48,517 nt of DNA from an uncultured Clostridia bacterium (GCA_947630555.1 CANRIA010000016.1:1-48517); one strand, 5' to 3'. Counted from the stretch's first letter, positions 25,275 through 34,670 are shown. Notes: a model not told the origin generated them from the sequence alone. Program-made: numbers and translations.

Positions 25275-26216
25275 CTAATAAATTATTGCTCCCATATCGT
25301 TTGCTATGCTTTCAAGCGTTTCTTCGTCAATGCCGCATTTGGAGTCCACGAGCGCTCTGCCGTTGTAATACTGAAGCGCCATTCGCAAAGCTTCGGGGTT
25401 TTCGGTAGTGAACATTATGGGTCTTGAAAGATAGTGCATATTCTGGCTGAAACGAAAACCGTCGTCAAATTCTGTTATTATTATGCTAATGCAGTCGTAA
25501 GATTCGTCTTCAAGGTCTACAAGCTCGGAAGCCATATCGCACTCAATATCAATAAGCGGCGAGAATGTCATGCTTTCGGGGCTTAAAAAGAACGCTTGCT
25601 CCTCGTTTGCGGCAACGAATGATATATCTTCCTTTTGTGCGCGCTCGCCTATGCGGCGAAGTTCTACCGCTGCTACCTGCATTTCAGCCTGAGATATTTC
25701 GCGGCAGTCAAACATATCAACGCCGCTTGAAATAAGCTTGCGCAGATCTTGCACCCTGACTTTGCCTGCATAAAGTTTTGCCATAAGCGGTATGCGGCTG
25801 TAGGGGTAAAGCTGCGTGAAAAGCTCGTTTAAATGCTCGCTGTCACCGCAGCGTATACAAATTGCAGAAACGCCGATATTTTGCAGCGAGATCAAAAACG
25901 CAAGCTCTCTGCCGCCCATAGTTTCAATGTCCTCATCTTTGGCATCTAAAACTGCGACTATGGGTTTTTCAAGTCTGCGGCAGGCAAATGCTGCTGCGCG
26001 AATTTCTGCAAGAGATGTCATATCCTCAAGCAGGAAAAATTTGCAGCCCTCTTCATCGAGTGCATGAGCCTTATCATAAAAAACGTCGGTCATCTTAAAA
26101 AAACTAAGTTCGCCGAAAGGTTCGCAGGGTTCGCCCAGAGTGGTTATAACGCCTGCTTTTTCGGCTGTAATAAGGGGTGGCAGCGCGCTGCCTCGCGGTA
26201 TTTGACTGTCGTCCAT
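25275..26216 (-). CDS. Degenerate MetH-like protein
   Basis: 313 aa. The first two thirds follow a homocysteine S-methyltransferase barrel: FLLEDMTSLAEIRAAAFACR, KPIVAVLDAK, SLQNIGVSAICIRCGDS and YPYSRIPLMAKLYAGK match conserved strands. The GGCC zinc-cysteine motif is missing (DMFDC in its place). The C-terminus, RPIMFTTENPEALRMAL and YNGRALVDSKCG, resembles the start of a MetH pterin-binding domain. No cobalamin domain. It probably lacks methyltransferase activity and may bind a ligand or regulate. Embedded in a cell-wall and tRNA-modification operon with a 30-bp gap to DUF1934. Confidence 0.6.
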   Translation of the reverse strand: MDDSQIPRGSALPPLITAEKAGVITTLGEPCEPFGELSFFKMTDVFYDKAHALDEEGCKFFLLEDMTSLAEIRAAAFACRRLEKPIVAVLDAKDEDIETMGGRELAFLISLQNIGVSAICIRCGDSEHLNELFTQLYPYSRIPLMAKLYAGKVRVQDLRKLISSGVDMFDCREISQAEMQVAAVELRRIGERAQKEDISFVAANEEQAFFLSPESMTFSPLIDIECDMASELVDLEDESYDCISIIITEFDDGFRFSQNMHYLSRPIMFTTENPEALRMALQYYNGRALVDSKCGIDEETLESIANDMGAIIY

Positions 26217-26246
26217 TTTTCATTTCCTTTCAAAATAATTTTATCG

Positions 26247-26699
26247 TTATCTTGCTGTATCTCGCACATCTGCGGTGAGAGAGATAGAAAACTCGCCTGC
26301 CGCTGCGCCTCTCAGTTCTAAAGTATAGGTGAAATCAAGCGCGAGATGCCTGCCGTCAAATTCATATTGAATATTGCTTGTGGTAACGTAAAAATTAAGT
26401 GCACCAAACGGTGTGACATAGTTGCTGATGTGGCGTTTGCCGCTTTCTAAAATAAGCTTTGATGCGCCGCCGACACCGCGCTGCAATATTACATAGGTAT
26501 CGCCCCCGCGTTTGCTGACTATTATACGCACCTGCGTTTTGCCAAACGACTGATCCATTACTTCGTCGTATGTTATCTCGCAGCCGTCGTCGGTTTGGAG
26601 AAGCTGACCGTCGCTGTCTATTTTCATGCTTGAAACTTCTTCGCCGTCGCGCTGGGTGCTTTTAAGATGTATCAGGCATCTTTGCGGTCTGTTGTTCAT
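26247..26699 (-). CDS. DUF1934 (YwiB-like) beta-barrel protein
   Basis: 150 aa. Calycin-like pattern typical of DUF1934: LIHLKSTQRDGEE, QTDDGCEITYDEVMD, VTPFGALNFYVTTSNIQYEF and LALDFTYTLEL. Cytoplasmic, no signal. Function unknown, although in many Firmicutes it lies near cell-wall or arginyl-tRNA synthetase genes. Here it directly follows murI with an 18-bp gap. Confidence 0.85.
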   Translation of the reverse strand: MNNRPQRCLIHLKSTQRDGEEVSSMKIDSDGQLLQTDDGCEITYDEVMDQSFGKTQVRIIVSKRGGDTYVILQRGVGGASKLILESGKRHISNYVTPFGALNFYVTTSNIQYEFDGRHLALDFTYTLELRGAAAGEFSISLTADVRDTAR

Positions 26700-26717
26700 T
26701 TGCGTGTTTGCTCCTTA

Positions 26718-27536
26718 TCAAAGAATACACTTTTTTATAGATACATTTATATTGCTGCCTAGAAATGCCGCGACGTTATCGGCAAAAAGTTCTTCGCTGT
26801 CGGTACAGTAAAGGCTGCATGAGCCTTCGGTATTTTTATCGCTGAGCATTTGTTTTTCCTTCAGCAGCGAAAGTGCATATTTTGCCGCCTCTGCCCCCGG
26901 TGAGATAAGCGAAACGCCGCTGCCCATGATATCGGAAAAAATATCTTTCAAAAGCGGATAGTGGGTACAGCCCATGATGAGAGTATCTACATTTTCTTTG
27001 ACCATTTCGCTTAAATATTCATCTGCTATAAGGCGCGTTACTTTGTTTTCTCTGTCGGTATAGCCGTTTTCAACAAGCGGCACGAACATAGGGCAGGCGC
27101 GCGAAAACACCTGAATACTGTCATCTATTGCCTTTATAGCGTTTGTGTAACACTGACTGCGCACCGTGGCAGGCGTACCTATTACTCCTATTCTGCCGTT
27201 TTTGGTTTTCTTTACTGCGGCGCTTACGGCAGGGGATATAACGCCGCTGTAATTTTCAACGCCGCTGCCTTCAAATATCGGAACGCTTTCCATTACTGAA
27301 GAAACTGTTCCGCAGGCGACGAGCACAAGTTTAACATCAAATTTCTTTAAAAAAGCAATATCCTGCCGGGCATAGCCTGCTATTGTTTCGCGGCTTTTGG
27401 TACCGTAAGGTACTCTCGCTGTATCGCCGAGGTAGACTATATCTTCATGCGGCAAAAGCTCTTTTAGTTCTTTAAGGCAGGTAAGACCGCCTATGCCCGA
27501 ATCGAACACGCCTATAGGTCTGTTAGCCGCTGTCAT
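26718..27536 (-). CDS. murI: Glutamate racemase
   Basis: 272 aa. PIGVFDSGIGGLTCLKELKE at the N-terminus. First catalytic Cys in VLVACGTVSS, second in MGCTHYPLL. YLGDTARVPYGTKS is also conserved. Supplies D-glutamate for peptidoglycan. The first Cys motif is CGT rather than the more common CNT, a variant I believe also occurs in other Clostridia. It overlaps the ddl stop by 4 bp, coupling two peptidoglycan precursor enzymes. Confidence 0.95.
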   Translation of the reverse strand: MTAANRPIGVFDSGIGGLTCLKELKELLPHEDIVYLGDTARVPYGTKSRETIAGYARQDIAFLKKFDVKLVLVACGTVSSVMESVPIFEGSGVENYSGVISPAVSAAVKKTKNGRIGVIGTPATVRSQCYTNAIKAIDDSIQVFSRACPMFVPLVENGYTDRENKVTRLIADEYLSEMVKENVDTLIMGCTHYPLLKDIFSDIMGSGVSLISPGAEAAKYALSLLKEKQMLSDKNTEGSCSLYCTDSEELFADNVAAFLGSNINVSIKKCIL

Positions 27537-28603
27537 AGCTGTGTCCTTTCAAAGGCGAGGGAAATTAGTCTGTCCATTTCTTCCTGCGCAGGCATACCGG
27601 TGTTTTCCATAAGTTTGGGGTACATGCTTATAGGGGTATGACCCGGCATGGTGTTTATCTCATTCAGGACTACTTCGCCTTCGGCGGTGTAGAAAAAGTC
27701 AACTCTGGCAAGACCTTCGCAGCCTATAAGGCGGTATGCTTTGTCGGCGGTATCGCGTATTTTTTCTATAACATCTTTACCGAATGTGGCAGGAATTTTG
27801 GTCTGCTCCTGCGGCACGGTATACTTTGCTTCATAGTCGTAAAAGTCGTTGGCAGGCATTATTTCGCCAACGGTTGAAACGGTTAGTTTATCGTTGCCCA
27901 TAACGGCGCACTCGCACTCGATGCCCTCGATACCCTGCTCAACAAGCACTTTGGTATCGTGCGAAAATGCGGTCTGAATGCCCTCGCGCAGCTGTTTTAT
28001 GTCATAGGCTTTTGAGATGCCGACCGACGAGCCGCACCTTGAGGGTTTTATAAATATCGGGAATTTGAGCTGCTTTGTTATTTCTTCGCAGTAGGAGTCC
28101 AGCCTGTCGAGGTCGCGAAGGCGCACTGGCAGCCATTTTGCCATTTTTATGCCGCCGCTTTCGAGTATTCTGTGGGCGAACTCTTTATCCATACAGCAGG
28201 CTGATGAGAGCATATCGCAGCCGACATAGGGTAATTGAGACATCTGGAAGAGGCCCTGTATCGAGCCGTCCTCGCCGTTTTTGCCGTGCAGCACGGGGAA
28301 GATGCAGTCTACTTTAAGTCTGCTTACCTCGCCGTCGGGCATGGTTTCAATAAAGCCTCGATCTAGTGGGTCGGGGCTGAGAATGCAGGGCACGTTATCG
28401 CTGTGCTCTACCCACTTGCCGTTTTTAATTTCCTCGACGCTGCCGATATAGTGCAGCCAGCGCCCTTTTTTGGTGATGCCCACCATTATTACTTCGTACT
28501 TGCCGCGAGGAATGTTGTTTATGATATACGATGCGGAAATGAGCGAAATATCGTGCTCGTTTGATCTTCCGCCGAATATCACTGCGACTCTTTTCTTTGC
28601 CAT
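27533..28603 (-). CDS. ddl: D-alanine--D-alanine ligase
   Basis: 356 aa. ATP-grasp enzyme making the D-Ala-D-Ala dipeptide. AVIFGGRSNEHDISLISA at the N-terminus; IFPVLHGKNGEDGSIQGLF; FIKPSRCGSSVGISKA (ATP binding); ARVDFFYTAEGEVVLNEINT then MPGHTPISMYP (metal binding and substrate). The start at 28603 follows GGAGGC; a longer frame from 28663 covers the promoter. First gene of the operon that ends with the ttcA-like gene. Confidence 0.96.
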   Translation of the reverse strand: MAKKRVAVIFGGRSNEHDISLISASYIINNIPRGKYEVIMVGITKKGRWLHYIGSVEEIKNGKWVEHSDNVPCILSPDPLDRGFIETMPDGEVSRLKVDCIFPVLHGKNGEDGSIQGLFQMSQLPYVGCDMLSSACCMDKEFAHRILESGGIKMAKWLPVRLRDLDRLDSYCEEITKQLKFPIFIKPSRCGSSVGISKAYDIKQLREGIQTAFSHDTKVLVEQGIEGIECECAVMGNDKLTVSTVGEIMPANDFYDYEAKYTVPQEQTKIPATFGKDVIEKIRDTADKAYRLIGCEGLARVDFFYTAEGEVVLNEINTMPGHTPISMYPKLMENTGMPAQEEMDRLISLAFERTQL

Positions 28604-28634
28604 TTCAATGCCTCCGGTTTCTTTGTATATATTT

Positions 28635-28663
28635 ATAATAAATCTTATTTTTAGCTTACACAA
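28635..28663 (-). promoter_or_regulatory. Probable promoter of the ddl operon
   Basis: On the minus strand TTGTGT (28658-28663), 17-bp spacer, TATTAT (28635-28640), about 30 bp before the start codon. Both boxes deviate from consensus. Confidence 0.55.
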
Positions 28664-28990
28664 AATTTTAAGTTCCTTTCTTGACAGGGTTTAATAATTT
28701 TGCGTAATGTGGAGCAGTGGTGCGCTCCTGCGCGCTGCGAAAGCAGCAATATTATTACGCACAAAAGTTCAAGACCAAACTTCTTGCCTCTTGCTTCTTG
28801 TTATCTTGCCTCTAGTAAGTATATTCGCTAAGTTTACATAATTATAATTAGTATACCACAATGCCGCCCGATTGTCAACTGCGGACAGGGCAAAGGCTTA
28901 TGCATATCTTTAAAAGTGAATATCATACATATATATAGGCTAAAAGTCGGTGCGCTATCGGCATATTATACAATAATTGCAAAAAAGACG
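28664..28990. repeat. Divergent intergenic region with repeats
   Basis: No gene. Contains TTTCTTGACAGGGTTTAATA (about 28677-28696), a GCTGC-GAAA-GCAGC hairpin (about 28735-28748), and a short heptad tract (about 28778-28815). The remainder is A/T-rich. Confidence 0.65.
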
Positions 28991-29000
28991 GCGAAAATGC

Positions 29001-29029
29001 TTGACTTATTTAGTTTACTGTAGTAAAAT
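29001..29029 (+). promoter_or_regulatory. Promoter of the zinc-ribbon protein gene
   Basis: TTGACT (29001-29006), 17-bp spacer, TAAAAT (29024-29029), 55 bp before the start. Confidence 0.75.
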
Positions 29030-29083
29030 ATATTTAACGGACGAAATTGATTAAAACTTTTATTGTTTTTGGAGGTAATAAGT

Positions 29084-30994
29084 ATGAGCAAATTCTGTGC
29101 AAACTGCGGCTCGCAGCTGGACGATGCGGCTATGTTCTGCAAAGAGTGCGGAGCTAAACAGCCCGAAACAATGGCTGCTGCACCGCAGGAAACTTCTGCA
29201 AATGCTGCACCTGCTTCCCCGACTGAGCCCGTTTCTGACGGCTCGCCGATAGGGGCTATGGGCGATAAGCTGGCGGCTATGTCTTCTGAACAGAAGAAAA
29301 AGATAGGCATAATTGCTGCTATTGCTGCTGCGGCTGTTATTCTGGTGATCGTTGTGGTTTCTGTCATAGTATCTTTGACAAAGTATCAGAAGATAGACTG
29401 CAAGGAGCTTTACTTTGTTGCATACGACGGAATAAACGGTCAGGCGACCGCGCAGATATATCTTGCGACACCTGAAAACATTTATTCTGATCCGTCGTTT
29501 GACAGAAGGTTCAGAGAATCAAAATACTATGAAGATTATGATTACGATGGATTTGTAAACTCGCAGGCTTCAAAGTGGCTGCTTAGCGAGGACGACAAGG
29601 ACTTCAAGGACGCATGGACAAAGTTCGACTCCAAGAAGGATATCGAAAAGGCTCAGTCCAAGCTCATCGACGAGATAGAGTTCAAGGTTGACAAGAAGGA
29701 AGTTGAGAACCTGAAAAACGGCGATACCTTTAAGGTAAAGGTAAAGTACGATGAGGAAAAGCTCAAGAAGAGAAATATCAAGCTTACAAATACAGAGTTC
29801 ACCGTTACCGTTGAGGGACTCCTTGAGCCTACGGTGCTCGACCCGCTGAGCAATGTTACTGTAAAGTTCACCGGAGTTGACGGCATAGGCGAAATGGAGC
29901 TGGATACCAGCGCGCTTACCGATGTTGAAAATGACGCGTTCTATATCAATTCCGACTGGTATTATGACGAACTCTCCAACGGAGATATTGTAACAGTTAC
30001 GGCAGAGCCTTATTACAGCCTCTCAGACGGTTATTTCACCATTGACGGCGAGTACTACACCTATGACGAGGATTCTCTTACCAAGGAGTTCACTGTTGAG
30101 GGACTTAAAGAGCTTGAGACTTTAGACCCGTTTGAGGGAGTAGAGATAACTTATTCGGGCGTTGCGCCTGACCTTGATGTTTTGGTAAATACCGAAAACT
30201 GCCCGGAGATAGTAAGAGATTACATATACTTTGATGTATACAACAGATACGGTCTTGACATAGGCGACACCTTTACAGTTACCGCATCTGTTGGCTGGTA
30301 TGAAGATGAGCTTGCCGAAAAGGGCTACAAGCTGGACGGAGACGAAGTTACTAAAGAATATACCATTGAAGAAACTGCGCCGCACTACATAAACGACCTG
30401 AGCGAGGCGACGAGCATTGACTGCGATACGCTGTATGAAGATCTGATAGAGAAGATAAACGACAGCGAGGGCGGCGCGTATCTTGCAGGTTCAAGGGCGT
30501 TTGATTACAGTGTTGACGGCAAGATAGCGAAGATAAAGTCTATAACCCCGGGTGAGACATATCTGGTAGCGCCGAAAGACGTTGCTAACAGCTCAAACAA
30601 GCTGTATCAGTTCTTCAAGGTAGATACAAGCTGCACTATTGACGGCGCAAGCGAGGATAAGACGTTCTATGTTCTTGATATAGCCGATTCTGCATATGTA
30701 GAGGACGGAGAACTTAAATATGATGATTATAGCACGAGCTATTATGTATCGGAGGATAAGCAGGAACTTTTAGACAAGTATGTAAACAGCGACAGCAACA
30801 AGGCTGAGGGCAAAGTTATAACCAGCATGAGCGCTGCTGAAGCACCCGAAGCAATTCCTGAAAATCCTGTTGAAAGCGTACCCGATGACAGCTCATCAAA
30901 GGCTGATGACAGTTCATCGACCACAGACGACAGCTCATCTCAGGCTGACGACAGCTCATCGAAAGCTGACGACAGTTCTTCACAAGCCGCGTAA
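29084..30994 (+). CDS. Zinc-ribbon membrane protein with extracellular repeats
   Basis: 636 aa. Cytoplasmic zinc ribbon at the N-terminus (C5-x2-C8, C19-x2-C22), an Ala/Pro linker, one membrane helix at about 73-99, then a large extracellular part. It contains at least two similar modules of about 90 residues starting LDPLSNVTVKFTGVDGIGEM and LDPFEGVEITYSGVAPDLDV, Ig-like in pattern, then a separate C-terminal domain. It ends in repeated DDSSS units, a likely phosphorylated or wall-spanning tail. GGAGG precedes the ATG at 29084. Function unknown; a sensor or surface-binding role is inferred. Confidence 0.82.
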   Translation: MSKFCANCGSQLDDAAMFCKECGAKQPETMAAAPQETSANAAPASPTEPVSDGSPIGAMGDKLAAMSSEQKKKIGIIAAIAAAAVILVIVVVSVIVSLTKYQKIDCKELYFVAYDGINGQATAQIYLATPENIYSDPSFDRRFRESKYYEDYDYDGFVNSQASKWLLSEDDKDFKDAWTKFDSKKDIEKAQSKLIDEIEFKVDKKEVENLKNGDTFKVKVKYDEEKLKKRNIKLTNTEFTVTVEGLLEPTVLDPLSNVTVKFTGVDGIGEMELDTSALTDVENDAFYINSDWYYDELSNGDIVTVTAEPYYSLSDGYFTIDGEYYTYDEDSLTKEFTVEGLKELETLDPFEGVEITYSGVAPDLDVLVNTENCPEIVRDYIYFDVYNRYGLDIGDTFTVTASVGWYEDELAEKGYKLDGDEVTKEYTIEETAPHYINDLSEATSIDCDTLYEDLIEKINDSEGGAYLAGSRAFDYSVDGKIAKIKSITPGETYLVAPKDVANSSNKLYQFFKVDTSCTIDGASEDKTFYVLDIADSAYVEDGELKYDDYSTSYYVSEDKQELLDKYVNSDSNKAEGKVITSMSAAEAPEAIPENPVESVPDDSSSKADDSSSTTDDSSSQADDSSSKADDSSSQAA

Positions 30995-31028
30995 TACACG
31001 CGTGCATATAAAAACAGCTGCAAAATGG

Positions 31029-31062
31029 AAAGGCTCTCACATTTATATGTGGGGGCTTTTCT
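31029..31062 (+). terminator. Terminator of the zinc-ribbon gene
   Basis: AAAGGCTCTCACAT pairs with ATGTGGGGGCTTTT around TTAT. Confidence 0.75.
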
Positions 31063-31146
31063 GTGTGTGATTTGTCAATTTTCAGCATGTGGGAAACAAT
31101 AATTTTATAGCAGGGTACGAAAATATGTGAAAGTTTCAAAACTTGC

Positions 31147-31175
31147 TTGACATGGCAATTTCGGTGTTATATAAT
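31147..31175 (+). promoter_or_regulatory. Promoter of the MacB-like transporter gene
   Basis: TTGACA (31147-31152), 17-bp spacer, TATAAT (31170-31175). Confidence 0.9.
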
Positions 31176-31217
31176 TATATATATTTGATAAAATCGAATT
31201 GGAGGGGAATACGCTTT

Positions 31218-33863
31218 ATGCTTAGTTTGAAGAATATAGTCAAAGACTACCCGATAGGCGATGAAGTTGTTCACGCGCTGAGAGACGTTAGCATAGATTT
31301 TCGTGAAAACGAATTTGTGGCGATACTGGGTCACTCGGGCTGCGGCAAGACAACGCTTTTGAACATTATTGGCGGTCTTGACAAATACACGAGCGGCGAC
31401 CTTGTGATAAACGGAAAGTCCACAAAAGAATACAAGGACAGAGACTGGGACACATACCGCAATTATTCGATAGGTTTTGTATTTCAAAGCTACAACCTTA
31501 TACCGCATCAGACGGTGCTTTCTAACGTTGAGCTTGCGCTTACGCTTTCGGGCGTTTCAAAGTCGCAGAGGCGGCAGAGGGCAATTGATGCTTTGAAAAA
31601 AGTTGGTCTGGGCGACCAGATAAACAAAAAGCCTAACCAAATGTCGGGCGGACAGATGCAGAGGGTTGCTATTGCGCGTGCGCTTGTAAACGACCCTGAC
31701 ATTCTGCTGGCTGACGAGCCGACGGGTGCGCTGGACTCGGAGACGAGCGTGGCTATTATGGAGATACTCAAAGAGATCTCGAAAGACAAGCTTATTATAA
31801 TGGTAACGCACAACCCCGAGCTTGCTGAGAAATACGCGACGAGGACGATAAGACTGCTTGACGGCAAGATAACGAGCGATTCTCAGCCATTTACTATTGA
31901 CGAACAGCAGGCACTTAAAGAGGAAGAAGCGGCTAAAAATGCTCCCAAGCCGAAGAAGACTTCGATGTCGTTCTTTACGGCTATGTCGCTAAGTCTTAAC
32001 AACCTTATGACTAAAAAGGGCAGGACGTTTCTGACATCTTTCGCAGGAAGCATAGGAATTATAGGCATTGCTTTGATACTTTCGCTGTCGCACGGTGTGC
32101 AGTCTTACATTGACAGGGTGCAGGAGGACACGCTTTCGAGCTATCCGCTTCAGATAGATGCGCAGACTATTGACTACACGGATATGTTCCGGACGGCGGC
32201 AGGTGATGCACCTGTTCAGCAGGAACGCGAGGAAGACAGGATATACTCAAACGATATGATGTTCACGATGATGAACACTATGATGAGTCAAGTAATAACG
32301 AACAATCTTAAAGATTTCAAGACGTTTTTGGAGAGCGATGAAAACGGATTTGACGAGCTTGTTACAGACATTCAGTACAGGTACACAACGCCGATGAACA
32401 TATACAATGCCGACACATCAAACGGGCTTGTAAAGGTGAACCCTACCACGCTTTTTGAAGATATGTATGCGGCTATGGGACTTTCTTTCAACATGGAAAG
32501 CAACACAAGTTCGATATATTCTTCGACTATGTCGCAGATGGGTGTATGGACACAGATGCTTGACAATGACGAACTGCTTGCTAATCAGTATGATGTTCTG
32601 GCAGGAAGAATGCCCGAAAATTACAACGAGGTAGTTTTCATTGTTGATGAGAACAACGGCGTTGCTGACACGGCTTTGTATGCGCTGGGTCTTAAAGATT
32701 TTTCTGAGATAGAACAGATGCTTAAAGATGCCATGGCAGGCAAGCCTATTGAAAAGCAGGATATTGAGCAGGTATCTTACAGCTTTGACGACATACTGGG
32801 GTTGGAATTCAAGCTGATGGTGAACACCGACTACTTTGCCAAGGAAAACGGCAGGTGGGTAGATAAATCGAAAGATGATGCATATATTTTAAGCAAGCTG
32901 GGCGACTGCGAGACTATTAAAGTTGTTGGTATTATAAAGCCGAACGAAGAGGCAGTTGCTACATCGGCGGCAGGTGTTATAGGCTACCGCGGCGAACTTA
33001 TGGATAGGCTTATTACAAAGGTAAACGAGAGCGAGATAGTTAAAGAACAGCAGGCTGACCCTGAGACTGACGTTTTCACGGGTATGAAGTTTGAAGGCGG
33101 CGAATTTACCGAAGAAATGCTTCAGGAATATCTTGCGACACTGCCCGAAGATCAGCGCGCGCAGATAGAGCAATCTATTGAACAAATGGAAGCTATGGGA
33201 ATGACCCTACAGCAGATAGTGGAGATGTCGGGCGAGCAATTTCAGACGAATGCGACTTATGACGGAAACCTGTCTTTAATGGGTGTTGCGGACTTGAGCG
33301 AGCCCTCGAGCATACTCATCTACCCGAAGGATTTTGAATCGAAAGAGACTATTACAGACAAGATAAGCGGCTACAATGATGAGGTAGGCGAGGAGAACGA
33401 GATAGTTTACACCGACTACATCGGCTTGCTGATGAGCAGTGTTACGACTATCATAAATGCGATAAGCTACATTCTTATTGCGTTTGTGGCTATTTCTCTG
33501 ATAGTTTCCTCGATAATGATAGGCATAATCACCTACATCTCTGTTCTGGAGAGGACGAAAGAAATTGGCATACTGCGTGCGATAGGTGCATCGAAGAAAG
33601 ACATCTCGCGCGTATTCAACGCAGAAACGCTTATAGTGGGCTTCGGCGCGGGCGCGATAGGCATAATAGTCACGGTGCTTCTCAACATTCCGATAAACAT
33701 CATAATAAAGCACATTACCGACATCAGCGGACTTTCAAAACTGCCGTTTGTTGGCGGTGCGGCGCTTGTGATAATATCTATGCTGCTTACGCTTATTGCA
33801 GGGCTTATACCCTCTCGCTTTGCGGCGAAGAAAGACCCTGTTATTGCACTGCGAACAGAATAG
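31218..33863 (+). CDS. MacB/FtsX-type ABC transporter, fused ATPase and permease
   Basis: 881 aa. ATPase at about 1-235: Walker A GHSGCGKTT, signature MSGGQMQRVAIARAL, Walker B ILLADEPTGALDSE, H-loop MVTHNPELA. A membrane helix follows at about 270-295, then an extracellular region of about 440 residues. Three helices in the C-terminal FtsX domain (ISYILIAFVAISLIVSSIMI, LIVGFGAGAIGIIVTVLLNI, GGAALVIISMLLTLIAGLIP) surround LERTKEIGILRAIGAS. Mechanotransmission transporters export peptides or lipids or drive envelope processes. The start at 31218 follows GGAGGGG. It is alone between its own promoter and terminator. Confidence 0.93.
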   Translation: MLSLKNIVKDYPIGDEVVHALRDVSIDFRENEFVAILGHSGCGKTTLLNIIGGLDKYTSGDLVINGKSTKEYKDRDWDTYRNYSIGFVFQSYNLIPHQTVLSNVELALTLSGVSKSQRRQRAIDALKKVGLGDQINKKPNQMSGGQMQRVAIARALVNDPDILLADEPTGALDSETSVAIMEILKEISKDKLIIMVTHNPELAEKYATRTIRLLDGKITSDSQPFTIDEQQALKEEEAAKNAPKPKKTSMSFFTAMSLSLNNLMTKKGRTFLTSFAGSIGIIGIALILSLSHGVQSYIDRVQEDTLSSYPLQIDAQTIDYTDMFRTAAGDAPVQQEREEDRIYSNDMMFTMMNTMMSQVITNNLKDFKTFLESDENGFDELVTDIQYRYTTPMNIYNADTSNGLVKVNPTTLFEDMYAAMGLSFNMESNTSSIYSSTMSQMGVWTQMLDNDELLANQYDVLAGRMPENYNEVVFIVDENNGVADTALYALGLKDFSEIEQMLKDAMAGKPIEKQDIEQVSYSFDDILGLEFKLMVNTDYFAKENGRWVDKSKDDAYILSKLGDCETIKVVGIIKPNEEAVATSAAGVIGYRGELMDRLITKVNESEIVKEQQADPETDVFTGMKFEGGEFTEEMLQEYLATLPEDQRAQIEQSIEQMEAMGMTLQQIVEMSGEQFQTNATYDGNLSLMGVADLSEPSSILIYPKDFESKETITDKISGYNDEVGEENEIVYTDYIGLLMSSVTTIINAISYILIAFVAISLIVSSIMIGIITYISVLERTKEIGILRAIGASKKDISRVFNAETLIVGFGAGAIGIIVTVLLNIPINIIIKHITDISGLSKLPFVGGAALVIISMLLTLIAGLIPSRFAAKKDPVIALRTE

Positions 33864-33879
33864 CAGGTACGCAAAAAAT

Positions 33880-33910
33880 AAAAGCCATGGAAATTTCCGT
33901 GGCTTTTTTG
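33880..33910. terminator. Bidirectional terminator between the MacB-like gene and hicB
   Basis: AAAGCCA-t-GGAAATTTCC-g-TGGCTTTTTT is almost perfectly self-complementary with T runs possible on both strands. It serves the converging transporter and hicAB transcripts. Confidence 0.85.
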
Positions 33911-33948
33911 TTGTGCAGTTGTGTATGTTATACAAATGTGCGGAAAGA

Positions 33949-34305
33949 TCATCTAACGGCATCAAACTTGCTAAGAAGATACATACAGTATTGGTTCATG
34001 CTTATACCCTCTTGCTTGGCGTGCTCTGATAAGCTGTGATGCAGCGATTTAGGTATGCGCAGTTTGAATTGCCCCGAATAGCTGTCGTCCGACACAGGTT
34101 CGGGTATATTTGTATTGCTCTCAATAGCCGCTATAAGCCATTCTCTTTTGGCTTGTTCAGCGTTTTCAAACGCAGCCTGCAAAGTTTCGGCGCAGGTCAG
34201 GCAGCCGGGCAGTTCGGGATAGGAGATAACATAGCCACCCTCATCTGCATCGGGTATTATTTCTATTTTGTACGGAAGTTTTAAGTATTCTTCTAAGGTT
34301 TTCAT
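33949..34305 (-). CDS. hicB: HicB-family antitoxin
   Basis: 118 aa. N-terminal partial RNase-H-like domain: IEIIPDADEGGYVISYPELPGCLTCAETLQAA. The C-terminal ribbon-helix-helix (FKLRIPKSLHHSLSEHAKQEG, then MNQYCMYLLSKF) binds DNA. Neutralises HicA and represses the operon. The start overlaps the hicA stop by 4 bp, so the toxin gene comes first as is usual for hicAB. Confidence 0.93.
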   Translation of the reverse strand: MKTLEEYLKLPYKIEIIPDADEGGYVISYPELPGCLTCAETLQAAFENAEQAKREWLIAAIESNTNIPEPVSDDSYSGQFKLRIPKSLHHSLSEHAKQEGISMNQYCMYLLSKFDAVR

Positions 34306-34547
34306 GACATTTCCTCCTCGTTTTCTATGATCTCTTTGACCATGCGCACATAGACCTTTTTTATAGGTTCGTGCTTCGGAATGGTAATAGGGTTTCGCCC
34401 CGTCTTACGAAAAGTATAGTGGCTGCTGCCACCCGACGGGGCATACATTGTGTAACCGTAGCTTTCAAGAATTTTTTTAAGTTCGTTAAACCGCACATCT
34501 GATGACAGTGAGCAGATCTTATTCAATAGCTTATCCCATTTTGACAC
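34302..34547 (-). CDS. hicA: HicA-family mRNA interferase toxin
   Basis: 81 aa. dsRBD-like fold: ELKKILESYGYTMYAPSGGS, SHYTFRKTG (catalytic His) and ITIPKHEPIKKVYVRMVKEI. Cleaves mRNA. The start is GTG at 34547 because GGAGGG lies 6 nt upstream and the promoter -10 (34566-34571) rules out the longer frame from 34595. Confidence 0.9.
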   Translation of the reverse strand: MSKWDKLLNKICSLSSDVRFNELKKILESYGYTMYAPSGGSSHYTFRKTGRNPITIPKHEPIKKVYVRMVKEIIENEEEMS

Positions 34548-34565
34548 CTTTATCCCTCCATATAT

Positions 34566-34595
34566 ATTATACCACGGTGTCATATATGGTGTCAA
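34566..34595 (-). promoter_or_regulatory. Promoter of hicAB
   Basis: On the minus strand TTGACA (34590-34595), 18-bp spacer, TATAAT (34566-34571). GTGTCA motifs lie within and just upstream of it. Confidence 0.82.
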
Positions 34596-34616
34596 GCGTT
34601 TTTGTAATTTATTTTT

Positions 34617-34637
34617 GTGTCAGTGTCACGGTGACAC
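34617..34637. promoter_or_regulatory. Candidate HicB operator
   Basis: GTGTCA occurs at 34617-34622 and 34623-34628, then TGACAC at 34632-34637. Single copies also occur near 34576 and 34589, and at the hicA start codon. A ribbon-helix-helix repressor could bind such short repeats; inference. Confidence 0.45.
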
Positions 34638-34670
34638 AGTTCTGTTTATATGAATATTAAGGGGAAATGA

